A stretch of DNA of 64,000 nt from Methylobacterium sp. DB0501 (lineage in GTDB: Bacteria; Pseudomonadota; Alphaproteobacteria; Rhizobiales; Beijerinckiaceae), in NCBI RefSeq assembly GCF_011043735.1, contig NZ_JAAKGV010000003.1, forward strand, positions 1 through 64,000, written 5' to 3'. Under the pieces are notes generated by a model. It did not search any database, was not told where the DNA came from, and worked only from the letters and a program-made list of their open reading frames with translations. Below are positions 22,733 through 30,507 of this stretch, piece by piece. How positions within the stretch are numbered: the first letter of the stretch is position 1; each line of letters begins with the position of its first letter. The position numbers and the translations under genes were made by a program.

Positions 22733-23647
22733 ATGCGGATCGGGCTCGCGGCCGATAACGGTGCCTGGCACAAGGCCCGGCTCCTCGCCGCCCTGACGGA
22801 TCTCGGCGCGGCGCCCATGCTGTTCTCGCTCGCCGACGTCACGGTCGAGACCGGCCACGCCGAGCCCCTGCGGGTGCCGGGCTTCGGCGGCGCCCTGCCG
22901 GACGGGGTGCTCCTGCGCACCATCGCGGGCGGCACCTTCGAGGCGACGACGATGCGGCTCGGCGCCCTCCACGCTCTGGAGGCCGCCGGCACCGTGGTGT
23001 GGAACGGGCCCTCCGCCATCGAGCGCTCGGTCGACAAGGCGATGACGAGCCTGCTGCTGGCGCGGCGCCGCATCCCGACGCCCGAAACCTTCGTGCTCTC
23101 GCGCCGCGAGGCCGCCGCGGAGGTGGTGGCCCGGGAGGCGGCCCCCGGCCGGCCGCTGGTGCTCAAGCCCCTGTTCGGCTCGCAGGGCGAAGGGCTTCAG
23201 CTGATCGCGAGCCCTGACGAGCTGCCGCCCGAGGAGCTGGTCGGCCGGGTCTACTACCTCCAGCGCTACGTCGCCCGGCGCGACGGGGCGTGGCAGGATT
23301 ACCGGGTCTTCGTCTGCGCCGGCCGGGCCGTCGCCGGGATGATCCGCGAGGGCGACGGCTGGATCACCAACGTCCATCGCGGCGGCCGGCCGCTGCCCTG
23401 GCGCCCACCGGCCCGGGCCGCCGAACTGGCCGAGGCCGCCGCCGCGGCGGTCGGGTGCGGCTATACCGGCATCGACCTCGTCGAGGACGGCGAGGGCGGC
23501 TTCCAGGTGCTGGAGGTGAACAGCATGCCGGCCTGGTCGGGCCTGCAGCAGGTGACGGCGATCGACATCGCCCGCGAGGTCGCCGCCGGCTTCCTGGCGG
23601 CGGTCAGGGCCGGGCACGCCCCCCGGCTCGCCGCCGGGGCGGCGTGA
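22733..23647 (+). CDS. RimK-type ATP-grasp ligase (Orf5-like)
   Basis: This 304-residue ATP-grasp protein begins RIGLAADNGAWHKARLLAAL and carries GPSAIERSVDKAMTSLLLAR, the nucleotide loop LVLKPLFGSQGEGLQLI, ITNVHRGGRPLPW and the C-terminal metal site GYTGIDLVEDGEGGFQVLEV. It is related to the RimK/MptN glutamate ligases. In Methylobacterium this locus (orf5) is genetically tied to the H4MPT pathway. Methylofuran of Methylobacterium is reported to carry a polyglutamate tail, so a glutamate-ligase role is plausible but inferred. It lies 8 bases after mch; its stop overlaps orf7. Confidence 0.75.
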   Translation: MRIGLAADNGAWHKARLLAALTDLGAAPMLFSLADVTVETGHAEPLRVPGFGGALPDGVLLRTIAGGTFEATTMRLGALHALEAAGTVVWNGPSAIERSVDKAMTSLLLARRRIPTPETFVLSRREAAAEVVAREAAPGRPLVLKPLFGSQGEGLQLIASPDELPPEELVGRVYYLQRYVARRDGAWQDYRVFVCAGRAVAGMIREGDGWITNVHRGGRPLPWRPPARAAELAEAAAAAVGCGYTGIDLVEDGEGGFQVLEVNSMPAWSGLQQVTAIDIAREVAAGFLAAVRAGHAPRLAAGAA

Positions 23648-24534
23648 TGACCGCGCTGCCCCCGGCGGCAATCGAGAAGGCCTACCTGGCGGCGTGCCGG
23701 GCGGAGCTCGCGGCGATCAAGCCCGGCAACGTCCATGTCCACGCCGCCGGACACCGGATGTCGGTGGCGGATTTCGAGGCGAGCGCGGAACTCTCCGCAC
23801 CCTGGATCGCAGCGGCGGGCGCCCGGGTCGGTGCGCGGGTCGAGGCGGCGGTCGCCGCCACACGGGCCGGGATCGGCCAGAACACCAATCTCGGCATCGT
23901 GCTGCTCTGCGCACCCCTTGCCGTCGCGGCCGAGCGGCCCGGCCCCCTGCGGGCGGCCCTCGCTTCCGTGCTGGCCGGGCTCGACGAGGCGGATGCCGCC
24001 GGCGTCTTCGCAGGCATCCGGCTCGCCGATCCCGGGGGCTTGGGCCGGGCCGAGCGCCACGACGTGACGGCGCAAGCGCCCCCGCCGCCGCTGCTCGCCG
24101 CCATGGCCGAGGCGGCGGGGCGCGACCGCATCGCGCGCGCCTACGTCACCGGGTTCGAGGACCTGTTCGGGACCGGGCTGCCGGCGCTCGCGGCGGCGCG
24201 GGCGGCCGGCCTGTCCGAGCCCTGGACCACCACGGCGGTGCATCTGGCCTTCCTCACCGGCTTTCCCGACAGCCACCTGTCCCGCAAGTTCGGCCCCGGG
24301 ATCGCCGAGGCGGTGCGGGCGCAGGCGGAAGCCGCGTTCCGCGGGCTCGTCCCCGGCGAAGGTGCGCGGGCGGCGCTCATGGCCCACGACGCGGCGCTCA
24401 AGGCGGCCGGGTTCAACCCGGGCACCAGCGCCGACCTGACCGTGGCGACCCTGTTCCTCGACGCCCTCGGGCGGGCCAAGGCCGGGGGAACGAAGACGGA
24501 TGGAGCGGGCGGGCCGGCCGCAAGCCACCAATAA
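23647..24534 (+). CDS. CitG-like triphosphoribosyl-dephospho-CoA synthase family protein (Orf7-like)
   Basis: This 295-residue protein matches the CitG/MdcB family: AELAAIKPGNVHVHAAGHRM, GIGQNTNLGIVLLCAPLAVA, DSHLSRKFGPGIAE and the closing FNPGTSADLTVATLFLDAL. CitG makes the prosthetic-group precursor of citrate lyase from ATP and dephospho-CoA; the methylotroph paralogue in the mch-fae cluster (orf7) has no proven reaction. The shared chemistry, transfer onto a ribose/adenosine moiety, suggests a carrier-biosynthesis step. The ATG overlaps the orf5 stop by 1 base (TGATG). A terminator follows at 24546. Confidence 0.75.
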   Translation: MTALPPAAIEKAYLAACRAELAAIKPGNVHVHAAGHRMSVADFEASAELSAPWIAAAGARVGARVEAAVAATRAGIGQNTNLGIVLLCAPLAVAAERPGPLRAALASVLAGLDEADAAGVFAGIRLADPGGLGRAERHDVTAQAPPPPLLAAMAEAAGRDRIARAYVTGFEDLFGTGLPALAAARAAGLSEPWTTTAVHLAFLTGFPDSHLSRKFGPGIAEAVRAQAEAAFRGLVPGEGARAALMAHDAALKAAGFNPGTSADLTVATLFLDALGRAKAGGTKTDGAGGPAASHQ

Positions 24535-24545
24535 GTCCTAGTGCC

Positions 24546-24567
24546 GGCGCGGCTTTCCGCGCCGTTT
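24546..24567 (+). terminator. Terminator after orf7
   Basis: GGCGCGG (24546-24552) pairs with CCGCGCC (24557-24563) around loop CTTT, followed by GTTTC. It separates the mtdB-orf7 transcript from fae, implying that fae has its own promoter. Confidence 0.6.
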
Positions 24568-24754
24568 CGGGCCCGGCATGGCCCAAGGTACCGCCCTCTC
24601 CGGCTTGTTCGCCGATCAGCGGCGCTGTAGTGTCCGCCCGCTATCCGGACAACCGGTTCGGCTTCACGCTGAACGCCGACAGCAAGGATAGCGGAGCACG
24701 GCCGCATTGATGGAGCGGCCGGCTAACCTTATCGACACCTGGGAGAACCCCCAC
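24568..24754 (+). promoter_or_regulatory. fae promoter/leader region
   Basis: This 187-bp spacer must carry the fae promoter. It holds an inverted repeat CGCTATCC (24639-24646)/GGATAGCG (24686-24693) and an AACCGGTT palindrome near 24651. GGGAG lies about 9 bases before the fae ATG. Boxes could not be assigned. Confidence 0.35.
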
Positions 24755-25270
24755 ATGGCGACGATCAACAAGGTGATGGTGGGCGAGGCCCTCGTCGGTG
24801 ACGGCAACGAGGTGGCGCATATCGACCTCATCATCGGCCCGCGCGGCAGCGCCGCCGAGACGGCGTTCTGCAACAGCCTGACCAACAACAAGCACGGCTT
24901 CACCAGCCTGCTCGCGGTGGTCGCGCCGAACCTGCCGTGCAAGCCCAACACCCTGCTGTTCAACAAGGTCACCATCAACGACGCCCGCCAGGCCGTCCAG
25001 ATGTTCGGCCCGGCCCAGCACGCCGTCGCCAAGGCGGTGCAGGATTGCGTCGCCGAGGGCATCATCCCGGCGGCCGAGGCCGACGACCTATACATCCTGG
25101 TCGGCGTGTTCATCCACTGGGAAGCCGCCGACGACGCCAAGATCGAGAAGTACAACTACGAGGCCACGAAGCTGTCGATCGAGCGCGCCATCAAGGGCAC
25201 GCCGACCGCCGCCGAGGTCACGAAGCAGTACAAGACGGCCCAGCACCCCTTCGCGGCGAACGTCGCCTAG
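24755..25270 (+). CDS. fae: Formaldehyde-activating enzyme
   Basis: This 171-residue enzyme speeds condensation of formaldehyde with H4MPT to methylene-H4MPT, the entry step of the pathway. It starts [20 protein letters not shown] with the conserved catalytic-type His at residue 22, then [40 protein letters not shown] and [20 protein letters not shown]. The length equals that of other methylotroph Fae proteins, so the amber stop (25268-25270) gives a complete enzyme. Unusually, the same frame continues open for 33 further codons before TGA at 25370 (see findings). It is probably transcribed alone, with a strong terminator at 25384. Confidence 0.97.
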   Translation: MATINKVMVGEALVGDGNEVAHIDLIIGPRGSAAETAFCNSLTNNKHGFTSLLAVVAPNLPCKPNTLLFNKVTINDARQAVQMFGPAQHAVAKAVQDCVAEGIIPAAEADDLYILVGVFIHWEAADDAKIEKYNYEATKLSIERAIKGTPTAAEVTKQYKTAQHPFAANVA

Positions 25271-25372
25271 ACAGGAAACCGTCCGGAACAGCCAGCGGCT
25301 CCCCCGCCGCCCCCGCCGCCTCCGCCGCAGGGGCTGTTCCAGCGACTGGCCTCCATCTTCCTCGGACGCTGA
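25271..25372 (+). other. In-frame open extension after the fae amber stop
   Basis: Directly after TAG, 33 sense codons continue in the fae frame and end at TGA. They read as a short polar start (TGNRPEQPAA), nine consecutive prolines, and the amphipathic segment QGLFQRLASIFLGR. There is no internal start codon. It could be translated only by stop readthrough, or be the relic of a longer Fae, or be chance. At the DNA level GGAACAGCC (25286-25294) and GGCTGTTCC (25332-25340) are inverted, so a hairpin is an alternative reason for conservation. Confidence 0.35.
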
Positions 25373-25383
25373 ATGCAGAATCT

Positions 25384-25414
25384 GGGAGGGCCCCACCGGG
25401 CCCTCCCTTCTTGT
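25384..25414 (+). terminator. Strong Rho-independent terminator of fae
   Basis: GGGAGGGCCC (25384-25393) pairs perfectly with GGGCCCTCCC (25398-25407) around CACC, followed by TTCTTGT. The 10-bp GC stem plus T-tract is the best plus-strand terminator in this region. Confidence 0.85.
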
Positions 25415-25597
25415 CAGGTGGGAGCCGGTTCGCTTCCCGCGACGACATCGACGGCCACCGGGTCGTTCCGCCGTCGCGGCCTCGCAACGATCCGGCGGGC
25501 GTCGAACGGTATCCGCCCGCGTCGCGATGCGGAAACCGTGTCGAACTCCCCGGCGGGCCGTCAGGCTGCCCCGTCGCCCGCGGACGCGGCGCGGAAG

Positions 25598-26296
25598 TCA
25601 CCCCCGCAACCGCCCGTCATGGATCGCGCTCGCCACCAGCACCCCGGCGGCGCCCGCCTGTTCGAGCGCCGGCAGGTCCTCCGGCCCGCGCAGGCCCCCG
25701 GCGGCGTAGAAGGCGATGTGCGGCGCATGCGCCTTGAGCCGTGCCAGGCCGCCGAGGTCCGGCCCCGCACCGCTGCCGACCCGCGACAGCGTCATCACGA
25801 TCACCTCCGGCGGCCAGGATGAGGCGTCCTCGTGCAGCTCCGCCGGGCCCATCGGCGTGCCGTCGCGGCTGTCGAGGGAGAGCACCGCCCGGGCGCCGGT
25901 CCGGCGCACCAGGGCGGCATCGGTCTGGCTCTCGCTGCCGAGGACCGGCCGGCCGAGGCCCGCGGCCAGGAACGCGTCCACCCCGGCCTCCGAGGCGAAG
26001 CCCGCATCGACCCACAGCTCCACCCCGGGGCAGGCCGCCACGATCGCCCGCAAGGCGGCGAGGTCGGGCGGCGCACGATCGACGATGGCGTCGAGGTCGG
26101 CGACGTAGAGCCGGCGCGCCGGCCAGGCCGAGAGCAGCCCGCGCGCCACGTCGGCGGGGGCGGGGGTGCCCGAGAGCGGCGTGACGATCGGCGCGTAGCG
26201 CTCGCGGTCGCCGGCCCGGGCCCGCACCACCACGCCGCCGCGCAGGTCGAGGACCGGCACCACCTCGGTCCGGGTTGCGAAAGGGGCGCCGCTCAT
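25598..26296 (-). CDS. HisA/HisF-like TIM-barrel protein of the H4MPT gene set
   Basis: This 232-residue protein resembles HisA (EVVPVLDLRGGVVVRARAGD, LYVADLDAIVDR, VWVDAGF-like ELWVDAGFASEAGVDAF, VLSLDSRDG, and the C-terminal phosphate site IAFYAAGGLRGPEDL with AGVLVASAIHDG). Versions next to mfnF occur in methanogens and H4MPT-using bacteria and are probably not the histidine enzyme. A furan- or pterin-biosynthetic isomerase step is possible but unproven. It is divergent from the MfnF-like gene with 38 bases between starts. Confidence 0.7.
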   Translation of the reverse strand: MSGAPFATRTEVVPVLDLRGGVVVRARAGDRERYAPIVTPLSGTPAPADVARGLLSAWPARRLYVADLDAIVDRAPPDLAALRAIVAACPGVELWVDAGFASEAGVDAFLAAGLGRPVLGSESQTDAALVRRTGARAVLSLDSRDGTPMGPAELHEDASSWPPEVIVMTLSRVGSGAGPDLGGLARLKAHAPHIAFYAAGGLRGPEDLPALEQAGAAGVLVASAIHDGRLRG

Positions 26297-26334
26297 GCCA
26301 CCCGGACCCGCCGCATCATGACCGGGACTCGACC

Positions 26335-27393
26335 GTGACCCATCGCCCTTCCTCCGCTCCGCTCCGTCGCGTCATCGGCTGGGACCTCGGCGGGGTCCAT
26401 GTCAAGGCGGCCCTGGTCGAGGACGGCCGCGTGCAGGCGGTGGTGCAGGCGCCGTGCCCGCTCTGGAACGGCCTGCCGGCCCTCGACGCCACCTTCGCCG
26501 GCCTGCCGGACTGGGTCCGGGAGCCCGCCCGCCACGCCGTCACGATGACCGGCGAGCTGACCGATTGCTTCGCCGACCGCGCCGACGGCGTGGCGCAGCT
26601 CGCCGGATGGGCCGCGGCGCATCTCGTCGGCGAGGTCGCGATCTATGCCGGCCGGGCCGGCCTCGTCGCGCCCGGGGCCGCGGCCGAGCGCGCGGCGGAC
26701 GTCGCCAGCGCCAACTGGCACGCCACCGCTGCCCTGGTCGGAGCGTTGCGGCCGGACAGCCTGCTGGCCGATATCGGCTCGACCACCGCCGACCTGATCC
26801 CGGTCGTCGACGGGCGGCCCCGGGCGATCGGCTACAGCGACGCCGAACGGCTGGAGACGGGGGAACTCGTCTATACCGGGGTGGTGCGCACCCCGGTCCT
26901 GGCCCTGTCGCAGACCGCGCCGTTCCGCGGCCGGCATACGGCGCTGATGGCCGAGTGCTTCGCCACCACGGCCGACGCCTATCGCCTGCTCGGCCTCTTG
27001 CCGGAGGCGGAGGACCAGCAGGACACCGCCGACATCAAGGGCAAGTCGATTCCCGAGACCGAGACCCGCCTCGCCCGGATGATCGGCCGCGACCGCCACG
27101 AGGGCACGGCGGCCGACTGGGCCGGCCTCGCCGGCTTCTTCGCCGAGGCGCAGCTGCGCCTGCTGCACGACGCCGCCGGCCTGATCCTGTCCCGCGGCGA
27201 ATTGCCGGACGACGCGCCCCTGGTGGTCTGCGGCGCCGGCCGCTTCGTCGCCGCGCGGCTCGCCGCGCGCCTCGGGCGCCGGGCCGAGGACCTGGCCGAC
27301 CTGATCGCGCCCCGCCTCGCCCCCGAGGCCGCCGCCTTCGCGTCGACCTGCGGCCCCGCGGTGGCGGTGGCGCTTTTGGCGGCGCAGGCCTGA
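26335..27393 (+). CDS. MfnF-family protein (H4MPT-linked C1 transfer/methylofuran biosynthesis)
   Basis: This 352-residue protein has an ASKHA/hydantoinase-like ATPase fold: RVIGWDLGGVHVKAALVEDG near the start, VTMTGELTDCFADRADGVAQ, SLLADIGSTTADLIPVVDGR and LVVCGAGRFVAARLAARL. It fits the archaeal MfnF family, which couples the furan diphosphate to the tyramine-glutamate unit of methanofuran. With MfnB and MfnE homologues at 4951-6349, it supports methylofuran synthesis. The start is a GTG at 26335; an upstream frame is basic and unconserved. It converges with the BLUF gene 9 bases later. Confidence 0.75.
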   Translation: MTHRPSSAPLRRVIGWDLGGVHVKAALVEDGRVQAVVQAPCPLWNGLPALDATFAGLPDWVREPARHAVTMTGELTDCFADRADGVAQLAGWAAAHLVGEVAIYAGRAGLVAPGAAAERAADVASANWHATAALVGALRPDSLLADIGSTTADLIPVVDGRPRAIGYSDAERLETGELVYTGVVRTPVLALSQTAPFRGRHTALMAECFATTADAYRLLGLLPEAEDQQDTADIKGKSIPETETRLARMIGRDRHEGTAADWAGLAGFFAEAQLRLLHDAAGLILSRGELPDDAPLVVCGAGRFVAARLAARLGRRAEDLADLIAPRLAPEAAAFASTCGPAVAVALLAAQA

Positions 27394-27401
27394 CCCCGGG
27401 A

Positions 27402-27899
27402 TCAGCTCCGCCGGGCGAGGGCGGGGCCGAGTCCGTCGTCGAGCGCCCCCCGCGCGCCGAGCCACGGGATGCTGATCGGGCTGTCGACGAGGACGAGCAG
27501 GGTCCGGCGCAGGAGCCGGTCGAGGCTCTCGGGGCCGCCGACCGGCCCGAGCCCGACGCCGTTGAGCCGGTCGTCGAGTTCCCGGGTGGTGCCGAGGAAT
27601 CCCATGGCCCAGCCTTCGAAGCGCCGCTCGGCGATGAAATCCATCTCGATCACCGCCAGGGTGTGGTGGCGGCGGTCGACCAGGATCGACTCGAAGATCG
27701 ACTGGACGCCGGCGCGCGGGCCCTCCAGCACCTGGAAGAAGCCCAGGCCGGTATAGACCAGCACCCCGGAGACGTCGGCGGCATGGTTGCGGCGCCGGGC
27801 GTCGGCGAGCAGCCTCGCAAGGTGGCCGTGACCCTGCATCACCTCCGCCGGGTGCGCGGCAGTGCTCTTGTAGATAATGCGGAAGATGTCATCGGACAT
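27402..27899 (-). CDS. BLUF-domain blue-light photoreceptor
   Basis: This 165-residue protein carries a BLUF domain (flavin-binding blue-light sensor) over residues 5-100. The conserved flavin-site residues are visible: Tyr10 in FRIIYKSTA, Asn38 in ARRRNHAADVSGVLVY, Gln56 in GFFQVLEGP, and the Trp97-x-Met99 pair in EGWAMGFLG. About 65 C-terminal residues form a helical extension without a recognised output domain. Such short BLUF proteins act through protein-protein contacts. It lies 126 bases downstream of the Rieske gene on the same strand. Confidence 0.85.
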   Translation of the reverse strand: MSDDIFRIIYKSTAAHPAEVMQGHGHLARLLADARRRNHAADVSGVLVYTGLGFFQVLEGPRAGVQSIFESILVDRRHHTLAVIEMDFIAERRFEGWAMGFLGTTRELDDRLNGVGLGPVGGPESLDRLLRRTLLVLVDSPISIPWLGARGALDDGLGPALARRS

Positions 27900-28025
27900 C
27901 CGAATCTCCGGCGAATCGATTCGGACTGGATAGGCCGATTGGCGCAGCTTGCGATAGCGCCCGAATGCGTCAAAGCGCGAATTTCATGCCGCAGGCGTGC
28001 CCGGGGACTTATTCGCCACCTTGGG

Positions 28026-29120
28026 TCAGCTGCGCCAGCGCAGCTCCCGCGGCTCGAGCGGATTGACGAAAGCGGCGCCGGCCTCGCGGGCGCGCAGGAA
28101 TTCGCGCTTGAGGCTGAAATACCATTGCGACTGCACGTCGCTCTCGCCCATCAGGACCATCGCGGGCTTCCGGTCGAGGCCGCGCTGGGCGATCTGGAGC
28201 ACGTCCCGGTCCTGGCCGAGGAACTGGCGCATCAGCGGCCGGGCGACGGGCTTCAGCAGGTTGAGGGCCGGGATGTTCCAGTACATCGCGTTGATGAGCG
28301 CGGTGCGCCCGTTCGCGAGCGGCGAGGCGAAGGTGTAGTTCGCCAGACGCTTCTCCCCGGCGGTGATCCGCTCCAGGCGTACGCCGGGGAGCCGGAACTC
28401 GATCTCGACCTCGGGGATCGAGCCGAGCAGGCGATAGGCGAGGGACGCGGTCTTGGCGGTGTGGCTCGTCATGGTGAAGCCGAAGGGCGAGGGTGCGAAG
28501 TGCTTCACCTTCTCCTTCATCGTCTTCGACGGGCGCCACCACCAGGAATCGTGCACGTAGGCGACGTGGGCCGGATCGACGAAGCTCAGGGCCACGAGGT
28601 CGAACGAGGCCTCGACCTCCAGGATCTCGACGAGCTGGCCGCAATACTGGAAATCGACTTCCGGGATCGGCGGCGCCGCGCCCGGATCGGGGGCGTTCGG
28701 ATTCGCGCTCGCCGGGTTCGCCGCCGCCTGGTTCGCGGCTGCCGGGTTCGCCGTCGCATGGACCCAGATCAGGCCGGATCTCTCCGCCACCGGGAAGCGG
28801 GCGAGGCGGACCGAGGCGAAGTTGGCGTCGTCCCGGCGGGCCAGCGCCGGGATCGCCGCGCAGACGCCGTCGGGCCGGAACTGCCAGCCGTGGAACGGGC
28901 AGACGAGGTTGCCGTCGACGATCCGGCCGGCCGACAGCGCCATGCCGCGATGGGGGCAGCGGTCGCGGAGCGCGAACAGCGCCCCCGATTCCTCGCGCCC
29001 GACCACCACCGCCTCCTCGCCGAGGCTCACCGCGCGCATCCCGCCGGGCCGGAGGCCGCGGCTCTCGCCGACGCAGTACCAGACGTCGTCGAGCGCCCGG
29101 CGGATCGGATCCCCTGTCAT
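28026..29120 (-). CDS. Rieske non-haem iron oxygenase, alpha-type subunit
   Basis: This 364-residue protein has an N-terminal Rieske 2Fe-2S domain with CPHRGMALSAGRI and CPFHGWQF ligands, and a C-terminal catalytic domain with the mononuclear-iron motif DPAHVAYVHD. Between them lies a low-complexity linker made of repeated AAANPA-like units (about residues 123-150), an unusual insertion. It resembles VanA/aromatic ring hydroxylases acting on bulky substrates; the substrate is unknown and no reductase gene is adjacent. The start at 29120 gives the expected N-terminal helix, DDVWYCVGES. Confidence 0.8.
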   Translation of the reverse strand: MTGDPIRRALDDVWYCVGESRGLRPGGMRAVSLGEEAVVVGREESGALFALRDRCPHRGMALSAGRIVDGNLVCPFHGWQFRPDGVCAAIPALARRDDANFASVRLARFPVAERSGLIWVHATANPAAANQAAANPASANPNAPDPGAAPPIPEVDFQYCGQLVEILEVEASFDLVALSFVDPAHVAYVHDSWWWRPSKTMKEKVKHFAPSPFGFTMTSHTAKTASLAYRLLGSIPEVEIEFRLPGVRLERITAGEKRLANYTFASPLANGRTALINAMYWNIPALNLLKPVARPLMRQFLGQDRDVLQIAQRGLDRKPAMVLMGESDVQSQWYFSLKREFLRAREAGAAFVNPLEPRELRWRS

Positions 29121-29373
29121 GCCTCGTCCACGGTTCCCGTCGCCCCGGCCTGCCGCCGGCCGTGTCGTCCTTACCCGATCCTGCGGGCTCGTGAAGCGAC
29201 CGGATGCGCACACCCCCCTTACGCGGCGCGCGGCGCCGAGGAACGCGGAACGGGGCCGTTCGTTACCGTGGCGGCCCCTGCCGCGGGCGAGCGCGTCCGG
29301 AATCCACTCCCGGCCGCCCCCGCGGCCACCCCAACGCGGCTCGCTGGAAGAGCCCCTCACGGAGGATGACACG

Positions 29374-29805
29374 ATGAGCCTGCTCGGGACGATCGTCAGC
29401 AAGATCCTGCACCCCTTCGGCGGCGGCGAGGCCCAGGCGCAGACGCCGGGCGAGACCGCGACGACCGGGGGCACCTCCTCGGGCGGCGGCGCGCCGGCCG
29501 GCGGCTCGGGCGCGGCCCCCGGCGGCACGGTGCCGAAGGTCGACGGCAAGGTCGACGTCGAGGCGGTCCTCAACGACCTCGCGTCCAAGGCCGGCCAGCC
29601 GCTCAACTGGCGCACCTCGATCGTCGACCTGATGAAGCTGCTCCACCTCGACAGCAGCCTCTCGGCCCGCAAGGATCTTGCCAAGGAGCTGAACTACACC
29701 GGCGACACCGACGATTCGGCGACCATGAACGTGTGGCTGCACAAGCAGGTCGTCAAGAAGCTGGAGGAGAACGGCGGCAAGGTGCCGGACGATCTCAAGG
29801 ATTGA
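29374..29805 (+). CDS. DUF3597-family protein
   Basis: This 143-residue protein starts SLLGTIVSKILHPFGG, has a Gly/Ser/Ala/Thr-rich linker, and ends in the DUF3597 domain with VDVEAVLNDLASKAGQPLNW and TSIVDLMKLLHLDSSLSARK, then KELNYTGDTDDSATMNVWLH. The family is small, soluble and of unknown function, with a fold suggesting peptidoglycan or protein binding. GGAGGATGAC before the ATG supports the start. A terminator follows. Confidence 0.8.
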   Translation: MSLLGTIVSKILHPFGGGEAQAQTPGETATTGGTSSGGGAPAGGSGAAPGGTVPKVDGKVDVEAVLNDLASKAGQPLNWRTSIVDLMKLLHLDSSLSARKDLAKELNYTGDTDDSATMNVWLHKQVVKKLEENGGKVPDDLKD

Positions 29806-29832
29806 GCATCCCTGGACTAAGGAAGAATGTTT

Positions 29833-29860
29833 CGGCCCGCCCCGCCGGGGCGGGCCGTTC
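29833..29860. terminator. GC-rich bidirectional hairpin
   Basis: CGGCCCGCCCCG and CGGGGCGGGCCG form a 12-bp stem centred at about 29845, followed by TTC. It lies between the DUF3597 gene and the convergent gene ending at 29861. Confidence 0.65.
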
Positions 29861-30394
29861 TCACGAGCGCTCGCCGCCGGCCCGTCCCTTCGCGGTGAGG
29901 TGCCGGGCCTCGACCAGCAGGCGCCGCGTATCCGGGACGACGTCCGCGAGCGCGAGCGCGAGCCGCGCCTCCCGCACCCGTGCGGCGAGGCCCTCGCCCG
30001 CGTGCCGCAGCCGCTGGGACTCGGCGCGGGTCTGCGCCGCCGCCATCACGATCTCGTCCAGGCGCTCGCAGAGCTCGGACAGGCTCAAGGTCCGGGACAG
30101 GGTAGGCAGGCCGGGGGCCGGGGCCGCCCCGGGCAGGCAGACCAGCGGCACATGGGGCCAGGTCGCCCGCAGCCGGACCACGATCGCCGGCAGCTCCGGC
30201 GAGGCCGACAGGCTCGCACTCACCAGTGCCAGATCGATCACCCGAATCCCAGGGCCGGGCGGATCCGCCCGGAGGTCCGGTCCCACGGCATCGACGCCGC
30301 CGCAGCCTTTGGCCGCCAGCTGCCCGGCGAGGGCCGGCACCGCCTCGCCTGCGGACCGCAGCAACAGCAGGACGGGTTCGCACGGATCACCCAT
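29861..30394 (-). CDS. Hypothetical protein, receiver-like N-terminus
   Basis: This 177-residue protein starts GDPCEPVLLLLRSAGEAVPA. Alternating hydrophobic strands follow (IRVIDLALVSASLSASPELP, HVPLVCLPGAAPAPGL), recalling a degenerate response-regulator receiver, but no phosphoacceptor motif is obvious. The C-terminal half is a charged helix (DEIVMAAAQTRAESQRLRHA). It may be a PAS/receiver-type regulator remnant; the family is not recognised. Confidence 0.5.
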   Translation of the reverse strand: MGDPCEPVLLLLRSAGEAVPALAGQLAAKGCGGVDAVGPDLRADPPGPGIRVIDLALVSASLSASPELPAIVVRLRATWPHVPLVCLPGAAPAPGLPTLSRTLSLSELCERLDEIVMAAAQTRAESQRLRHAGEGLAARVREARLALALADVVPDTRRLLVEARHLTAKGRAGGERS

Positions 30395-30507
30395 CGCTCC
30401 GGGGTAGCACGGCCACTCCGGCGCCTGTACCGGTCGTTTAACCTCAGCGTGGCCGTGGGACGGGACGAAAAACCCTGGGGACGGAAACCCGGGGACGTCT
30501 GCGCCTC

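Noticed and set aside
25373..25822. ATG-started frame directly after the fae extension
   Set aside because: It spans the fae terminator and is antisense to the HisA-like gene; no domain.
26454..29369. Plus-strand frame of about 970 codons across three genes
   Set aside because: Crosses the MfnF-like, BLUF and Rieske genes, and has Arg/Pro/Gly-biased composition without motifs.
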